From: Candidatus Kuenenia stuttgartensis
GTDB taxonomy: Bacteria; Planctomycetota; Planctomycetia; Isosphaerales; Isosphaeraceae
Length of the DNA: 64,000 nt
Direction of reading: 5' to 3'
Assembly (NCBI GenBank): GCA_945865635.1
Contig: CAMBEP010000018.1
Span: forward strand, 1 to 64,000
Below are positions 50,840-60,606 of the stretch, piece after piece; positions within the stretch are counted from its first letter, which is position 1, and every line of letters begins with the position of its first letter. Below the pieces are notes generated by a model. It did not search any database. It was not told the DNA's origin and worked only from the letters and a program-made list of their open reading frames with translations. Made by a program: the position numbers and the translations under genes.

Positions 50840-51850
50840 ATGCAACCCACAAATAATCGTCATTCCAACCAATTTCAGCTTGGTGCGTTTCTGCATTACC
50901 TGATGAGTGAATGCGGATTATCTGAAAACACCCTGGCTGCCTATCGTAGCGATATCATGCGATTTTTCCGCTGGAAAAAAGTCCATTTTGAAGCTGACAT
51001 CAAGCAACTTACAATCGGCGAGTTGACTCACTATGTCGAATGGCTCGGCAGTCAGCAGCTTGCACCCAAAAGCGTTGCTCGCCATCTTGCAAGTCTTTCA
51101 TCTTTCTTTCGGTTCGAGATCTTTGAAGGCAGGGCCACTGAAAATATGGCCAAACTTCTTGATTCTCCCAAACTTTGGGACCGACTGCCAACAGTTCTCA
51201 GCCCAAGTTCGATTGACAAACTCCTCAATGTGCCAATCGTGGGCTCGCTCAAAGGCGATCGATCCAAAGCCATTCTCGAAACACTTTATGCCAGTGGCTG
51301 TCGTGTTTCAGAAGTGGCTGGCCTGAGAATAACCGATATCGACCTTCAAAATGGTTGGGTCCGATGTGTCGGAAAGGGCGATAAACAACGAATGGTTCCT
51401 CTTGGTCGGCAGGGGAGGGATGCCCTTACAATTTATCTGAACCAATGGAGGTCACAACTTGCCGCCAAATCCGCGGAATCCAAGAACATCCTGTTTTTAA
51501 CAAACCGTGGTCGCCCGATACGTCGTAATTTAATTTGGAAACTCGTGAAGCAGTGCTCGGAATTGGCAGGGCTGCCCAGTTCCGTGAGCCCACACACATT
51601 AAGACACAGTTTCGCAACCCACCTGCTGGCCGGTGGAGCAGATCTCAGAGTTGTCCAGGAATTGCTCGGACACGCTTCCATTGCAACCACACAAATATAC
51701 ACCCGTGTGGAAATCGGCAAATTGAAACAGGTTCATAAGAGCTTTCACCCTCGCGAATCCGCGACAATTGTTCCGCAGAAAATCGAATTGCCATTGAAAA
51801 ATGTCAAACCAAAAACAATTCTGAAATCATCAACGCGAAAACCATCATGA
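50840..51850 (+). CDS. Tyrosine recombinase, XerC/XerD type
   Basis: 336 residues from ATG 50840 (a GTG at 50810 is possible). N-terminal SAM-like core-binding domain (FLHYLMSECGLSENTLAAYRSD, about 15-100) and C-terminal catalytic domain. Catalytic residues are present: Arg155 in ASGCRVSEVAGL, Lys in GKGDKQRMVPL, His252 and Arg255 in HTLRHSFATHLL, His in LLGHASIATTQ, and the nucleophile Tyr in TTQIYTRV. The match to XerC/D length and lack of any mobile-element context suggests a chromosome-dimer resolution enzyme rather than an integrase. It starts about 100 bp after the sigma-factor gene; co-transcription is possible. XerC and XerD cannot be told apart from this sequence alone. Confidence 0.92.
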   Translation: MQPTNNRHSNQFQLGAFLHYLMSECGLSENTLAAYRSDIMRFFRWKKVHFEADIKQLTIGELTHYVEWLGSQQLAPKSVARHLASLSSFFRFEIFEGRATENMAKLLDSPKLWDRLPTVLSPSSIDKLLNVPIVGSLKGDRSKAILETLYASGCRVSEVAGLRITDIDLQNGWVRCVGKGDKQRMVPLGRQGRDALTIYLNQWRSQLAAKSAESKNILFLTNRGRPIRRNLIWKLVKQCSELAGLPSSVSPHTLRHSFATHLLAGGADLRVVQELLGHASIATTQIYTRVEIGKLKQVHKSFHPRESATIVPQKIELPLKNVKPKTILKSSTRKPS

Positions 51851-52532
51851 TTCCTGATCGAACCGTGACCATTAAAACGGACGTGACTTCGATGCTGGTT
51901 TGCGACGATGTTGATTTGAATTGCTTGATCTCATAGGGTTGGTACGGTCGGTCTCAACATTCGAGCCCAACTTTGTCAGCAAAGGGGGCCGACCAAGATC
52001 AGACCCCGACAAATTCAATCCGTTGTAAGAAGCTTCCAAAATCATTTCTACATGCGAAATCAACCAATCTTACTGGTAGCAATACGAATCCTTGCTTTGC
52101 CGCGGTATGTTTGGTTATTTTTAATTCAACGCTATTGTCTTTTGCGGTTTTTGGGGCAATTTATCTATATGTCCTTGGTCAGCAAAAACGGCTTCCAGCG
52201 TTTGAGTCTCTCTATTGATTAGGCATTGAATGACTGGCAGAGAGAATCTTCACGTTCTGGAACATCCTTTCGGAGCAATGTCCTAAAAGTCTGCGAGAAA
52301 TAGCGATTCGTCGTCCGTGACATCCGTGAACTATGGCTTCATTCTGTTTTTCATGGTGTAAAGCTAATCAAATAAACGACATAAACCATTGACAGGCTCT
52401 AATGGGATCCAATACAATCCAGAACTCGAACCCAAAGGAATTGCTTACCGGTCAAATTTAACGTATCTTTGACTGGAGTGTAGCTCCCTCCCCCTCCAGC
52501 AATTCATCTCGCCAGCACTGAACTAGAATGCC
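51851..52532. other. Intergenic region upstream of the PSCyt1 gene
   Basis: About 680 bp with no well-supported gene. A short frame at 51973-52218 (81 codons, TTG start) contains a hydrophobic stretch but has no usable ribosome-binding site; another short frame lies at 52052-52219. A small hairpin CTGGAG (52473-52478) / CTCCAG (52494-52499) lies before the next gene. Probably the promoter region of the downstream operon. Confidence 0.5.
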
Positions 52533-55067
52533 ATGCCCCACTCAACAATCTGTTTTAAAACGATAAGCATTGCCATCGGTTTGACAGCCTTGCTGACGGT
52601 TCCGTCGAGATCGGAGGCAGAGCAGGATCAGGCCCGCTTCAGCCGCGAAATCCTACCGATTCTCTCTGATCGCTGCTTTGCCTGCCACGGCCCCGACGCT
52701 TCAAAACGCAAAGCGGATCTGAGGCTGGACCAGCGTGATTCGGCGATCAGGTCTAAAGCGATCGTCCCTGGGAAATCAAGCGAGAGCGAACTGATTGCGC
52801 GAATTACCAGCCATGATTCCGAGGAGGTCATGCCCCCGTCGAAGCTGGGCAAGCCACTGAGCCCAGAGCAAGTGGCATCGCTCAAGAGCTGGATTGATCA
52901 GGGGGCAATTTGGGGGCGTCACTGGGCTTGGGAAAGGCCAATCAGGCCCGCGATTCCGAAGACTTTTAGGTCGGGTTGGATCAAGAATTCGATCGATGCG
53001 TTTGTACTCTCCCGGCTGGAATCCAAATCGCTTCAGCCGCAACCGGAGGCTACGCGGGCAGAGCTTATACGGCGTGTTTCGCTGGATCTCACAGGCCTTC
53101 CGCCAGCGTCATCAGACGTATCGTTGTTTTTAAATGATCTTACAGCAGACGCTTACGAAAAGATGGTTGACCGGCTTTTAGCTTCCCCCCGATTTGGCGA
53201 ACGAATGGCCTGGGATTGGCTTGATGCAGCCCGATATGCTGACACGAATGGCTATCAGGGCGATGGCGAACGGTCCATGTGGCCATGGCGTGATTGGGTT
53301 GTCCAGGCCTTTAACAACGACATGCCATTCGACCAGTTCACCGTCAATCAGATTGCAGGCGACCTGATCCCCAAAGCTCATCCGGACCAAGTTCTGGCCA
53401 GCGGCTTTAACCGAAACCATATGATCAATGGGGAAGGGGGGCGGATCGCTGAAGAAAATCGTGTGGAATATGTATTCGACCAGACCGAGACCACCAGCAC
53501 CATATGGCTTGGCCTGACCATGACATGCGCCCGGTGCCACGACCACAAATTCGACCCGATATCAAAGCGCGATTATTATCAGCTCTTTTCGTTCTTCAAT
53601 CAGACTCCTGTCAGCGGCTCTGACGGCAGTGGCCAATCTGCTCCTGTGCTTGACATGACGACTCCCGAGCAACAGGTTCAGCTCAAAAAAGCATCTTCCA
53701 AATACGATGCACTCTTAAAAGTGGTGCTCGCCAAAGAAGTTAAGCTTCGGGAAGCGGGAATGGTGGTCAAGGATGGCAAATATTCGACCACATTGCCAGT
53801 GGGTATTGAATCCACTCTGCGCAAGGGGCCGAATTCCCGTATTCCTGAAAACTATCAGGAACTGACCGCTTATTATGGAAAGACTGAACCTGGGTATCTC
53901 TTACAAGTGCAAGAGTTAAAAACGCTGAAACAAGCGCGGGATTCAGCCGCTTCGAAAATGACACGAGTCATGGTGATGGCCGATGCCCCGAAGCCTCGCG
54001 ACACATTCATCCTGACACGCGGCACTTATGATAAGCTTGAGGAGAAAGTTTTACCCCGCTTGCCTGCCGCATTCCAGCCCGATCGGCGGATCAAATCCGA
54101 CCCAGAAAAATCGCTCAATCGGCTCGACCTTGCAAACTGGTTTATGGATGCTGAAAATCCACTCACCGCCAGAGTGACAGTCAATCGAATCTGGCAAATG
54201 CTATTCGGCATGGGGATTGTGAAAACCACCGAAGACTTCGGCCTTCAGGGCCAATTGCCCAGCCATCCTGAATTGCTGGATTATCTCGCCTCAGAATTCC
54301 AATCGCCGATTTCAGGCTCTAAACCTTGGAGTATGAAGCACATCTTACGGCTGATTCTGAATTCGGCCACCTATCGACAATCCGCCAGTGCACCTGCGGA
54401 GTCATGGTCAAACGACCCTGAAAACCGGCTTTTGGGGCGTGGTCCAAGGCACCGGATGCCATCCTGGATGATCCGCGATCAGGCCTTGGCCATATCTGGA
54501 CTACTGACACCCACCATGGGCGGGCCCTCGGTCAAGTCTTACCAGCCACCGGGTATCTGGGAAGAAGCGACATTTGGCAACAAGACTTATGCTCAGGACC
54601 ACGGAGTTGCGCTTTACCGCAGAAGCCTTTACCTTTACTGGCGTCGTATAGTTGGCCCGACGATTTTTTTTGACAGCCCAAATCGCCAGACATGTTCTGT
54701 GAAATCGGTGATTACAAACACACCGCTACATGCCTTGATCACACTGAATGATGTGACATATGTGGAAGCAGCCCGTGTTTTTGCCGGAAATGCAATAAGG
54801 CATGGGGGCTCAAGCGACGAACTCAAGGCGGCATGGGTCTTCCAGAAGGCGCTGGTGAGATCTCCAAACCCGAACGAGTTGCAATTGATGTTGAAGTCGC
54901 TCTCAAAACAAAGGGCGATTTTCCAGGCAGATACCACTGCGGCTCAAAGTCTGATAAGAACGGGCGAGAGCCTGCCCATGGCGGATTTGAATGCAGCCGA
55001 ACATGCGGCATGGACACAGGTTTGCCTGCTTGTCCTGAATCTTGATGAAACTTTGAGCAAACCTTGA
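52533..55067 (+). CDS. PSCyt1, DUF1549 and DUF1553 domain protein (planctomycete cytochrome-like)
   Basis: 844 residues with a signal peptide (to about SRSEA). An N-terminal PSCyt1 haem-c site CFACH (Cys48, Cys51, His52) and a PPSKLG ligand region follow, then DUF1549 (RRVSLDLTGLPP..., RYADTNGYQGDGERSMWPWRDWVVQAFN) with the conserved TCARCHDHKFDPI near residues 330-343, a second possible CxxCH haem/metal site. DUF1553 (from about 530) has LANWFMDAENPLTARVTVNRIWQ and DFGLQGQLPSHPELLDYLA. This protein and its DUF1501 neighbour are found together in very many planctomycetes, probably in extracytoplasmic redox or polysaccharide work, but activity is unproven. It starts an apparent three-gene operon; 18 bp separate it from the next gene. 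Confidence 0.93.
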   Translation: MPHSTICFKTISIAIGLTALLTVPSRSEAEQDQARFSREILPILSDRCFACHGPDASKRKADLRLDQRDSAIRSKAIVPGKSSESELIARITSHDSEEVMPPSKLGKPLSPEQVASLKSWIDQGAIWGRHWAWERPIRPAIPKTFRSGWIKNSIDAFVLSRLESKSLQPQPEATRAELIRRVSLDLTGLPPASSDVSLFLNDLTADAYEKMVDRLLASPRFGERMAWDWLDAARYADTNGYQGDGERSMWPWRDWVVQAFNNDMPFDQFTVNQIAGDLIPKAHPDQVLASGFNRNHMINGEGGRIAEENRVEYVFDQTETTSTIWLGLTMTCARCHDHKFDPISKRDYYQLFSFFNQTPVSGSDGSGQSAPVLDMTTPEQQVQLKKASSKYDALLKVVLAKEVKLREAGMVVKDGKYSTTLPVGIESTLRKGPNSRIPENYQELTAYYGKTEPGYLLQVQELKTLKQARDSAASKMTRVMVMADAPKPRDTFILTRGTYDKLEEKVLPRLPAAFQPDRRIKSDPEKSLNRLDLANWFMDAENPLTARVTVNRIWQMLFGMGIVKTTEDFGLQGQLPSHPELLDYLASEFQSPISGSKPWSMKHILRLILNSATYRQSASAPAESWSNDPENRLLGRGPRHRMPSWMIRDQALAISGLLTPTMGGPSVKSYQPPGIWEEATFGNKTYAQDHGVALYRRSLYLYWRRIVGPTIFFDSPNRQTCSVKSVITNTPLHALITLNDVTYVEAARVFAGNAIRHGGSSDELKAAWVFQKALVRSPNPNELQLMLKSLSKQRAIFQADTTAAQSLIRTGESLPMADLNAAEHAAWTQVCLLVLNLDETLSKP

Positions 55068-55085
55068 AATATTGCCCGAGAAAAT

Positions 55086-56537
55086 ATGATGCAAACTCCT
55101 GAAGATTTCATTTCCGCCCAGTTCACACGTCGAAGCCTGTTTGGCAAGTCTGCCATGGGCCTTGGCTCAGCGGCACTGGCCTCTCTGATTGGCCAGGAAA
55201 CACGAGGCGACGGGCTTATTGGCACTGGCCTGCCGCATCACCCTCCCAAAGCGAAGAACGTGATTTACCTGTTTCAGAATGGGGGCCCATCGCATGTTGA
55301 TATTTTTGATTACAAACCTGAACTGAGCCGGTGGAGAGGCACTCAGATACCGGAATCCGTGGTCGGCAAAGCCCGTTTCAGCACGATGACCAGCGGCCAG
55401 ACAGCCCGACCATGCTTACCAGAGGTTTCGAAATTTGCCCAGCACGGTCAATCTGGTGCAACAGTCAGCGATTTCATGGCCAATACGGCCAAGATTGCAG
55501 ACGATCTTTGTTTCATTAAGTCCATGCACACGACGCAGGTGAATCACGCACCGGCGATTACCTTCTTCCTGACGGGTTCAGAAATGCCTGGCCGACCGAG
55601 CATGGGTTCTTGGCTGACCTATGGCTTAGGTAGCGGATCGCAGAATCTGCCTGGTTTTGTGGTCATGACATCGCGCGACAAAGAGGCCTCATGCGGCCAG
55701 ATCTTCTACGACTTTTACTGGAGCAGTGGCTTTCTGCCCAGTAAATATCAAGGTGTAAAGTTTCGGGGCGGCGGCGACCCTGTGCTTTATCTTGAAAATC
55801 CTCCGGGAGTGAGCCGAACTGCACGCCGGGCCATGCTCGACGATCTTTCCGCCCTGAATCGCGACACATTCAGCCACGTGGGCGATCCTGAAATTCAGAC
55901 ACGCATTGCACAATATGAAATGTCATATCAAATGCAAATGAGCGTGCCCGAGCTGACGGATCTTTCAAACGAACCAGAAAATGTGCTGGCTGAATATGGC
56001 CCTGATGTCAGGCGAGCCGGTTCGTTTGCCTATAACTGCATTATGGCCCGCCGACTTGTCGAAAGAGGTGTCAAGTTTGTGCAATTGCTTCATGCAGGAT
56101 GGGATCAGCACCGCAATTTAAACACCCAGCTCAAGGTGCAATGTACCGACACCGATGCCCCCTCCGCCGCTCTCGTAAGCGATTTAAAACGACGGGGTTT
56201 GCTGGATGAAACACTGGTGATCTGGGGTGGAGAATTTGGCAGAACGCCATTCCTTCAAGGCAAGATTGAGGAAATAAAGTCTTGGGGTCGAGACCACCAC
56301 CCCTACGCATTTACAGTCTGGATGGCAGGTGGTGGCGTGCGACCTGGACTGACTTACGGAGCCTCCGACGATTTTGGATTCAGCGCAGTTCAGGATCCGG
56401 TCTCTGTCCACGACCTTCAGGCTACCATATTGCATTTGCTGGGGATCGACCATACTCGCCTGACATTCCGGTTTCAAGGGCGCGATTTTCGCCTGACCGA
56501 CGTTCATGGTTCTGTGATTAAAAGGTTACTGTCATGA
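55086..56537 (+). CDS. DUF1501 domain protein, Tat-exported (first of two)
   Basis: 483 residues. The N-terminus FTRRSLFGKSAMGLGSAALASL is a twin-arginine signal. DUF1501 is sulfatase/alkaline-phosphatase-like; here KNVIYLFQNGGPSHVDIFDYKPEL with a metal-type Asp, HTTQVNHAPA, and WGGEFGRTP with DHHPY are the family signatures. Relatives have a metal-binding fold, and a phosphatase- or sulfatase-like reaction is plausible, but the substrate is unknown. It sits 18 bp after the PSCyt1 gene and overlaps the next DUF1501 gene by 4 bp (ATGA). Gene order PSCyt1-DUF1501 is the usual planctomycete pair. Confidence 0.92.
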   Translation: MMQTPEDFISAQFTRRSLFGKSAMGLGSAALASLIGQETRGDGLIGTGLPHHPPKAKNVIYLFQNGGPSHVDIFDYKPELSRWRGTQIPESVVGKARFSTMTSGQTARPCLPEVSKFAQHGQSGATVSDFMANTAKIADDLCFIKSMHTTQVNHAPAITFFLTGSEMPGRPSMGSWLTYGLGSGSQNLPGFVVMTSRDKEASCGQIFYDFYWSSGFLPSKYQGVKFRGGGDPVLYLENPPGVSRTARRAMLDDLSALNRDTFSHVGDPEIQTRIAQYEMSYQMQMSVPELTDLSNEPENVLAEYGPDVRRAGSFAYNCIMARRLVERGVKFVQLLHAGWDQHRNLNTQLKVQCTDTDAPSAALVSDLKRRGLLDETLVIWGGEFGRTPFLQGKIEEIKSWGRDHHPYAFTVWMAGGGVRPGLTYGASDDFGFSAVQDPVSVHDLQATILHLLGIDHTRLTFRFQGRDFRLTDVHGSVIKRLLS

Positions 56538-57970
56538 GTCAAAACAAGCGGAATGGCAGTGTTTCCCGTCGGCAAATCCTGACTGCATCCACTCTGGGTC
56601 TGGCAGGGTTCAGGTTCGGTCATCCTCAGGTTTCAGGCTCACAGGATCCCGTATTACAGAATGTAATGACGACGGGTGGCAAGGCCAAATCCACCATTCT
56701 ATTCTTTCTGTGTGGTGGTTCCAGCCATATTGACATGTGGGATCTGAAACCGGATGCACCGGAGCAGTTTCGTGGCGAGTTTAAACCGATTGCAACTTCC
56801 GCCCCCGGGCTCCAGATCAGCGAGCACCTGCCACGGCTGGCCCGTGTGGGGCATCACCTGGCCGTGGTGCGGTCCATTCGTTCGTCAGTAAATACAAACG
56901 ACCACCATGCTGGCTATTATTATAATCTCACGGGCCATGTGCCTGATCCTACCTTTCTGACTCTGGCCAATAATCGCACACCCATGCCTGATGATTGGCC
57001 ATATTTGGGCTGTGTGGTGGCCTCTCGCAGGCCCCAGCATCCAGAATTGCCAAATGCAGTTTCTCTGCCATTTAAACCGAGCACACTTCCTTATATCCGT
57101 CCTGGCCAATTTGCAGCCCGGCTTGGCGTGGAACACGACCCCATGTATGTGCTGGCTGATCGTGCCATTCCTATGGTTTTTCAGGCCCCGGCTCTGACTC
57201 TCCAAGGCAATGTCAGCGCTGGCCGAATGCTTAGCCGTGACCAGCTTTTAGATAAAGTGGATGCCGCTCGGCGCGACCTGGAATCGAAATCACGTGTCCA
57301 GACTTGGTCGAAATTGCAGAGTCAGGCCATACGACTCCTTTCGGGTGGAGGAGCCACAAAAGCCTTTGATCTTGGAGGTGAATCGCCCTCGACCATTGCT
57401 CGATACGGCGAGACCATTAATGGGATGAGCCTGCTAGTAGCCCGACGACTTGTGGAAGCACATGTGCCATTCATCACCGTTTTCTGGTCAGAGAATGACG
57501 AAAGAATTGCCAAGAAATGCGCTTCCGGAGGCGGCTGGGATACTCATGGCAGTAATTTCAAATGCCTGAAAGAAGATCTTCTGCCTGAATTTGACCAATG
57601 TTTTTCAGCCTTGATTGAGGACTTGGACCAGCGTGGTTTGTTGGATGAAACCATGCTCATGGTGACATCCGAAATGGGCCGAAAGCCACGTGTGGGCGAC
57701 CCTCGTTCCGGCGGCATTTCCGGAGCAGGCCGCGATCACTGGACACACTGCCAGAGTGTGGTGCTTGCGGGTGGCGGAATCCAAGGTGGTCAAGCCTATG
57801 GAACCACCGACAAACGGGGCGAATATCCCGCCGAGAAACCTGTCTCACCGGCCCACATCGCCCACAGCGTGTATCACGCCATGGGTATTAAAAACCTGGA
57901 GGCGAAGGATAAGGACGGCCGCACATTCAACCTGCTGGCCGAAGGCGAACCACTGCTGGAACTTTTCTGA
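56534..57970 (+). CDS. DUF1501 domain protein, Tat-exported (second of two)
   Basis: 478 residues, paralogous to the previous protein but divergent. Tat signal SRRQILTASTLGLAGF. DUF1501 features: TILFFLCGGSSHIDMWDLKPDAP, TNDHHAGYYYNLTG, GGGWDTHGSNF, VTSEMGRKPR and GRDHWTHC. It starts within the ATGA overlap with the first copy, so the two are co-translated. Having two DUF1501 genes behind a single PSCyt1 gene is less usual than one; they may form a heteromer or act on different substrates. The gene ends 15 bp from the convergent sialidase-like gene. Confidence 0.92.
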   Translation: MSQNKRNGSVSRRQILTASTLGLAGFRFGHPQVSGSQDPVLQNVMTTGGKAKSTILFFLCGGSSHIDMWDLKPDAPEQFRGEFKPIATSAPGLQISEHLPRLARVGHHLAVVRSIRSSVNTNDHHAGYYYNLTGHVPDPTFLTLANNRTPMPDDWPYLGCVVASRRPQHPELPNAVSLPFKPSTLPYIRPGQFAARLGVEHDPMYVLADRAIPMVFQAPALTLQGNVSAGRMLSRDQLLDKVDAARRDLESKSRVQTWSKLQSQAIRLLSGGGATKAFDLGGESPSTIARYGETINGMSLLVARRLVEAHVPFITVFWSENDERIAKKCASGGGWDTHGSNFKCLKEDLLPEFDQCFSALIEDLDQRGLLDETMLMVTSEMGRKPRVGDPRSGGISGAGRDHWTHCQSVVLAGGGIQGGQAYGTTDKRGEYPAEKPVSPAHIAHSVYHAMGIKNLEAKDKDGRTFNLLAEGEPLLELF

Positions 57971-57984
57971 AATGCAACTTCGCC

Positions 57985-59148
57985 TTACTTCTGTCGCGAC
58001 TTCAATTGGTCCAACTCATCCAGCCTGACCCGCACACTCAGAATGTAGGGCTGTTCCAGGGGTGTCCAGTGGCCGTATGTAGTTAATACAAACGTATCAT
58101 CGGCAAGGATTTCCACACCGGGATATGCACAGTCTGCAGATTTATGGTTTTTCTTGATCCGCACACGATACTCGCCTTCGCGGCCTGCGATGATATCTTC
58201 ATATCGGCCAACCCAGGCAACCCAGTCGCCTTTTGTGGGAGACTTGCGAGTGGTGTCGCGAAATGAAATCAAGAGCCTGCCATCTCGAGCATATGCTGCC
58301 GTGTGCCGGTCGCCGGTTAATGCGGCGGGCAATTCTTTTGGTTTCGACCAGGTTTGGCCCTCATCTTCGGACGTGATCAAAAACGAGTTGTGCTTGCGAC
58401 TGTTTTCACGTAAAAGAACAGCTATCTGCTTGCCGTCAGGGCTCCGCACAGCGCCTGGTTCGCAGAGATGAGCGTCTGGATGATGTGCCACCACCTTGGG
58501 CTCGCTCCAGGTCAGTCCACCATCTGCGGAATTGATCTGATAGACGTAAAACCCTTTTGGTGAAGGTCTATAAGGCTCGTTCATGAATCGTCCGTCGTCA
58601 TGAAACAGGGCCAGATAATGGCCAGGCTTATCTTTTAATGCAACCACACTACCCATGGGCACAATGCCACCATAATCCGCGATTGGCTTTAATTCGGTCC
58701 AATGGGCTCCGTCGTCTTCTGAAACCGCCATTCGGATCGGTTTCAATCCTGAGAATAAAATCAGACGTTTTTTACCATTGGCATCCACCACTCGATGAAT
58801 TGTCGGAGTCTCACCGCTCGTGACCCAGTTCGGTGGAGTCGGCAATCGCTCGCTCCAGGACTTTCCGGCATCGGTCGATTTTTTGTACTGAATCGGACCT
58901 TTGCCATGGCCCTTGGGATAAACGGTCAGTATGGTTTTGCCGTCTTCGAGCAGTACCGTTGTTGGGTGACCAAGATACTGACCTGGCTCGCGATCCACGA
59001 TCACTTGATGATCTAACCATCCATCAATATCAAGTGTTGGGATCGTATACCCTTCTGGAGTTTGGGCTTGCAGCCGTTTTCCGGAAACCGTAAACATGCA
59101 GGCACCAAGGCTTTGGATCCACTGGCGGCGGTTGATCTGCAAAGTCAT
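57985..59148 (-). CDS. Sialidase-like BNR-repeat protein, exported
   Basis: 387 residues from ATG 59148, whose N-terminus has an RR-containing signal (INRRQWIQSLGACMFT). A six-bladed sialidase/neuraminidase fold is indicated by several Asp-box (BNR) motifs: STDAGKSW, SEDDGAHW, SADGGLTW and SEDEGQTW. An Arg-rich ligand triad cannot be confirmed by eye, so true sialidase activity is uncertain; many planctomycete relatives are annotated only as exo-alpha-sialidase or BNR proteins. Its context near sulfatase and PSCyt1 genes suggests action on extracellular glycans. It is convergent with the DUF1501 gene. Confidence 0.82.
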   Translation of the reverse strand: MTLQINRRQWIQSLGACMFTVSGKRLQAQTPEGYTIPTLDIDGWLDHQVIVDREPGQYLGHPTTVLLEDGKTILTVYPKGHGKGPIQYKKSTDAGKSWSERLPTPPNWVTSGETPTIHRVVDANGKKRLILFSGLKPIRMAVSEDDGAHWTELKPIADYGGIVPMGSVVALKDKPGHYLALFHDDGRFMNEPYRPSPKGFYVYQINSADGGLTWSEPKVVAHHPDAHLCEPGAVRSPDGKQIAVLLRENSRKHNSFLITSEDEGQTWSKPKELPAALTGDRHTAAYARDGRLLISFRDTTRKSPTKGDWVAWVGRYEDIIAGREGEYRVRIKKNHKSADCAYPGVEILADDTFVLTTYGHWTPLEQPYILSVRVRLDELDQLKSRQK

Positions 59149-59356
59149 TTGGGGCGATCCTGTGGGTTGTGGCAAGTGAGATGAACTTTATTATTCAATG
59201 AATATCATGCTTAACGCAACAGGTTGATGGCGCAAAACGGAAAAATAAATTGGTCAGACTCTCGACATGTTCCCGTTTCCATACTAATCTTTCTAAAATC
59301 ATCCTGCGCGCAGTATGACCATCCTTTCAACGATCCAAGAACCGGGAGACCAAATA

Positions 59357-60526
59357 ATGGCATTTCAATCAATTTCAAGGCGTATGAAAAAGTCGTTTCT
59401 GACTATGGCGGCCTCTTACGCTTTATTCACAGCCTCGATTCAGGCCGATTCCATACAGGTTTATGTGGGCACATACACCAACGGCACAAAAAGCGAAGGT
59501 ATCTACAAGTTCGACTTGGACACCACCACTGGCAAGGCAACGACCCCTGAAGTGGCTGCCAAAGTGGCAAACCCTTCGTTTCTGGCGATTCACAAAGATG
59601 GCAAGCACCTTTACAGCGTCAATGAAATTGACAACCAGAATGGCAAAAAAGCTGGCGGGTTGACGGCCTTTGAAATCCAGGCCAATGGCGATTTGAAGAT
59701 GCTCAATCAGGTGGAGACAGGCGGCACGGCTCCATGTCACCTGACAATCGACCCCACGGGCAAGTTTGTCCTGTTCGCAAATTATGGCGGCGGCAGTTCG
59801 GGCTCTGTTTCGATCGAAACCAACGGATCGCTTGGCAAAACCACAGCTTTTGTGCAGCACAAGGGCAAAAGTGTGAATCCTGACCGTCAGGAAGGTCCTC
59901 ATGCTCACTCTGTCAATATGTCTCCCGACGGCAAGTTTGCATATGTAGCCGATCTTGGGCTGGACCAGATTCTGATTTTTGCATTTGATTCAGAAACCGG
60001 TTCAATGACGCCTGCGAACCCACCCCATGTGGCTGTAAAGCCAGGCACTGGGCCTCGCCACTTCGCATTTGCCCCAGGTGGCAAGCGAGCGTTTGTGATT
60101 ACGGAAATTGGCAACACCGTGAATGCTTTTGATGTGAATTCCAAGACTGGTGAACTCACGCAAGTACAAAGCATAAGCACTTTGCCAACAAGCTTTAAAG
60201 GCGTAAGCCACACCGCCGAGGTGGTGGTGCACCCGACCGGTCATTTTGTTTATGGATCAAATCGCGGGCACCACTCGATTACAACGTTTCTGGTCAATCG
60301 AGATGGAAGTCTTTCCATGCAGGGGAATTATCAGTCGGACAAGATCGATACGCCTCGTAATTTTGCAGTCGATCCCTCTGGCAAATGGATGCTGATTGAA
60401 GGCCAGAATACAGGCTTGATTGAAGTGCACGCAATTGACCCCAAGACTGGTGCACCAAAAGGTGATCCCGCCGACACAGTTAAGGTCTCGACACCGGTTT
60501 GCGTACGATTCCTGAAGGCTCATTGA
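59357..60526 (+). CDS. Lactonase family beta-propeller (6-phosphogluconolactonase/YbhE-like), exported
   Basis: 389 residues from ATG 59357, chosen because CGGGAG lies about 9 nt upstream; ATG 59384 is also possible. A signal peptide (MKKSFLTMAASYALFTASIQA) precedes a seven-bladed propeller: VYVGTYTNGTKSEGIYKFDLD, NPSFLAIHKDGKHLYSVNE, APCHLTIDPTGKFVLFANYGGGSSGSVSI, GPHAHSVNMSPDGKFAYVADLGLDQI, GTGPRHFAFAPGGKRAFVITE and DTPRNFAVDPSGKWMLIEGQNTGLIEV. This resembles the YbhE/Pgl lactonase family. An exported location means that a role in cytosolic pentose phosphate metabolism is unlikely; lactone hydrolysis of extracellular sugars or muconolactone-type compounds is possible. It is followed by a terminator. 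Confidence 0.85.
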   Translation: MAFQSISRRMKKSFLTMAASYALFTASIQADSIQVYVGTYTNGTKSEGIYKFDLDTTTGKATTPEVAAKVANPSFLAIHKDGKHLYSVNEIDNQNGKKAGGLTAFEIQANGDLKMLNQVETGGTAPCHLTIDPTGKFVLFANYGGGSSGSVSIETNGSLGKTTAFVQHKGKSVNPDRQEGPHAHSVNMSPDGKFAYVADLGLDQILIFAFDSETGSMTPANPPHVAVKPGTGPRHFAFAPGGKRAFVITEIGNTVNAFDVNSKTGELTQVQSISTLPTSFKGVSHTAEVVVHPTGHFVYGSNRGHHSITTFLVNRDGSLSMQGNYQSDKIDTPRNFAVDPSGKWMLIEGQNTGLIEVHAIDPKTGAPKGDPADTVKVSTPVCVRFLKAH

Positions 60527-60557
60527 TTCTGAGCGATAGAATTGTGGAATGACCAAA

Positions 60558-60594
60558 GCCGGAATGAGATTTCCTTTCATTCCGGCCTTTTTTT
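60558..60594 (+). terminator. Rho-independent terminator
   Basis: Arms GCCGGAATGA (60558-60567) and TCATTCCGGC (60577-60586) with a 9-nt loop, followed by a T-run (60588-60594). Confidence 0.92.
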
Positions 60595-60606
60595 CTAAAA
60601 GTCAAA

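Noticed and set aside
50840-51850. Tyrosine recombinase as evidence of a mobile element
   Set aside because: Length and motifs match XerC/D, and no attachment-site repeats or element genes were seen around it.
51973-52218. 81-codon frame with a hydrophobic stretch
   Set aside because: It starts with TTG, lacks a ribosome-binding site and has no relatives I recognise; another frame covers the same bases equally well.
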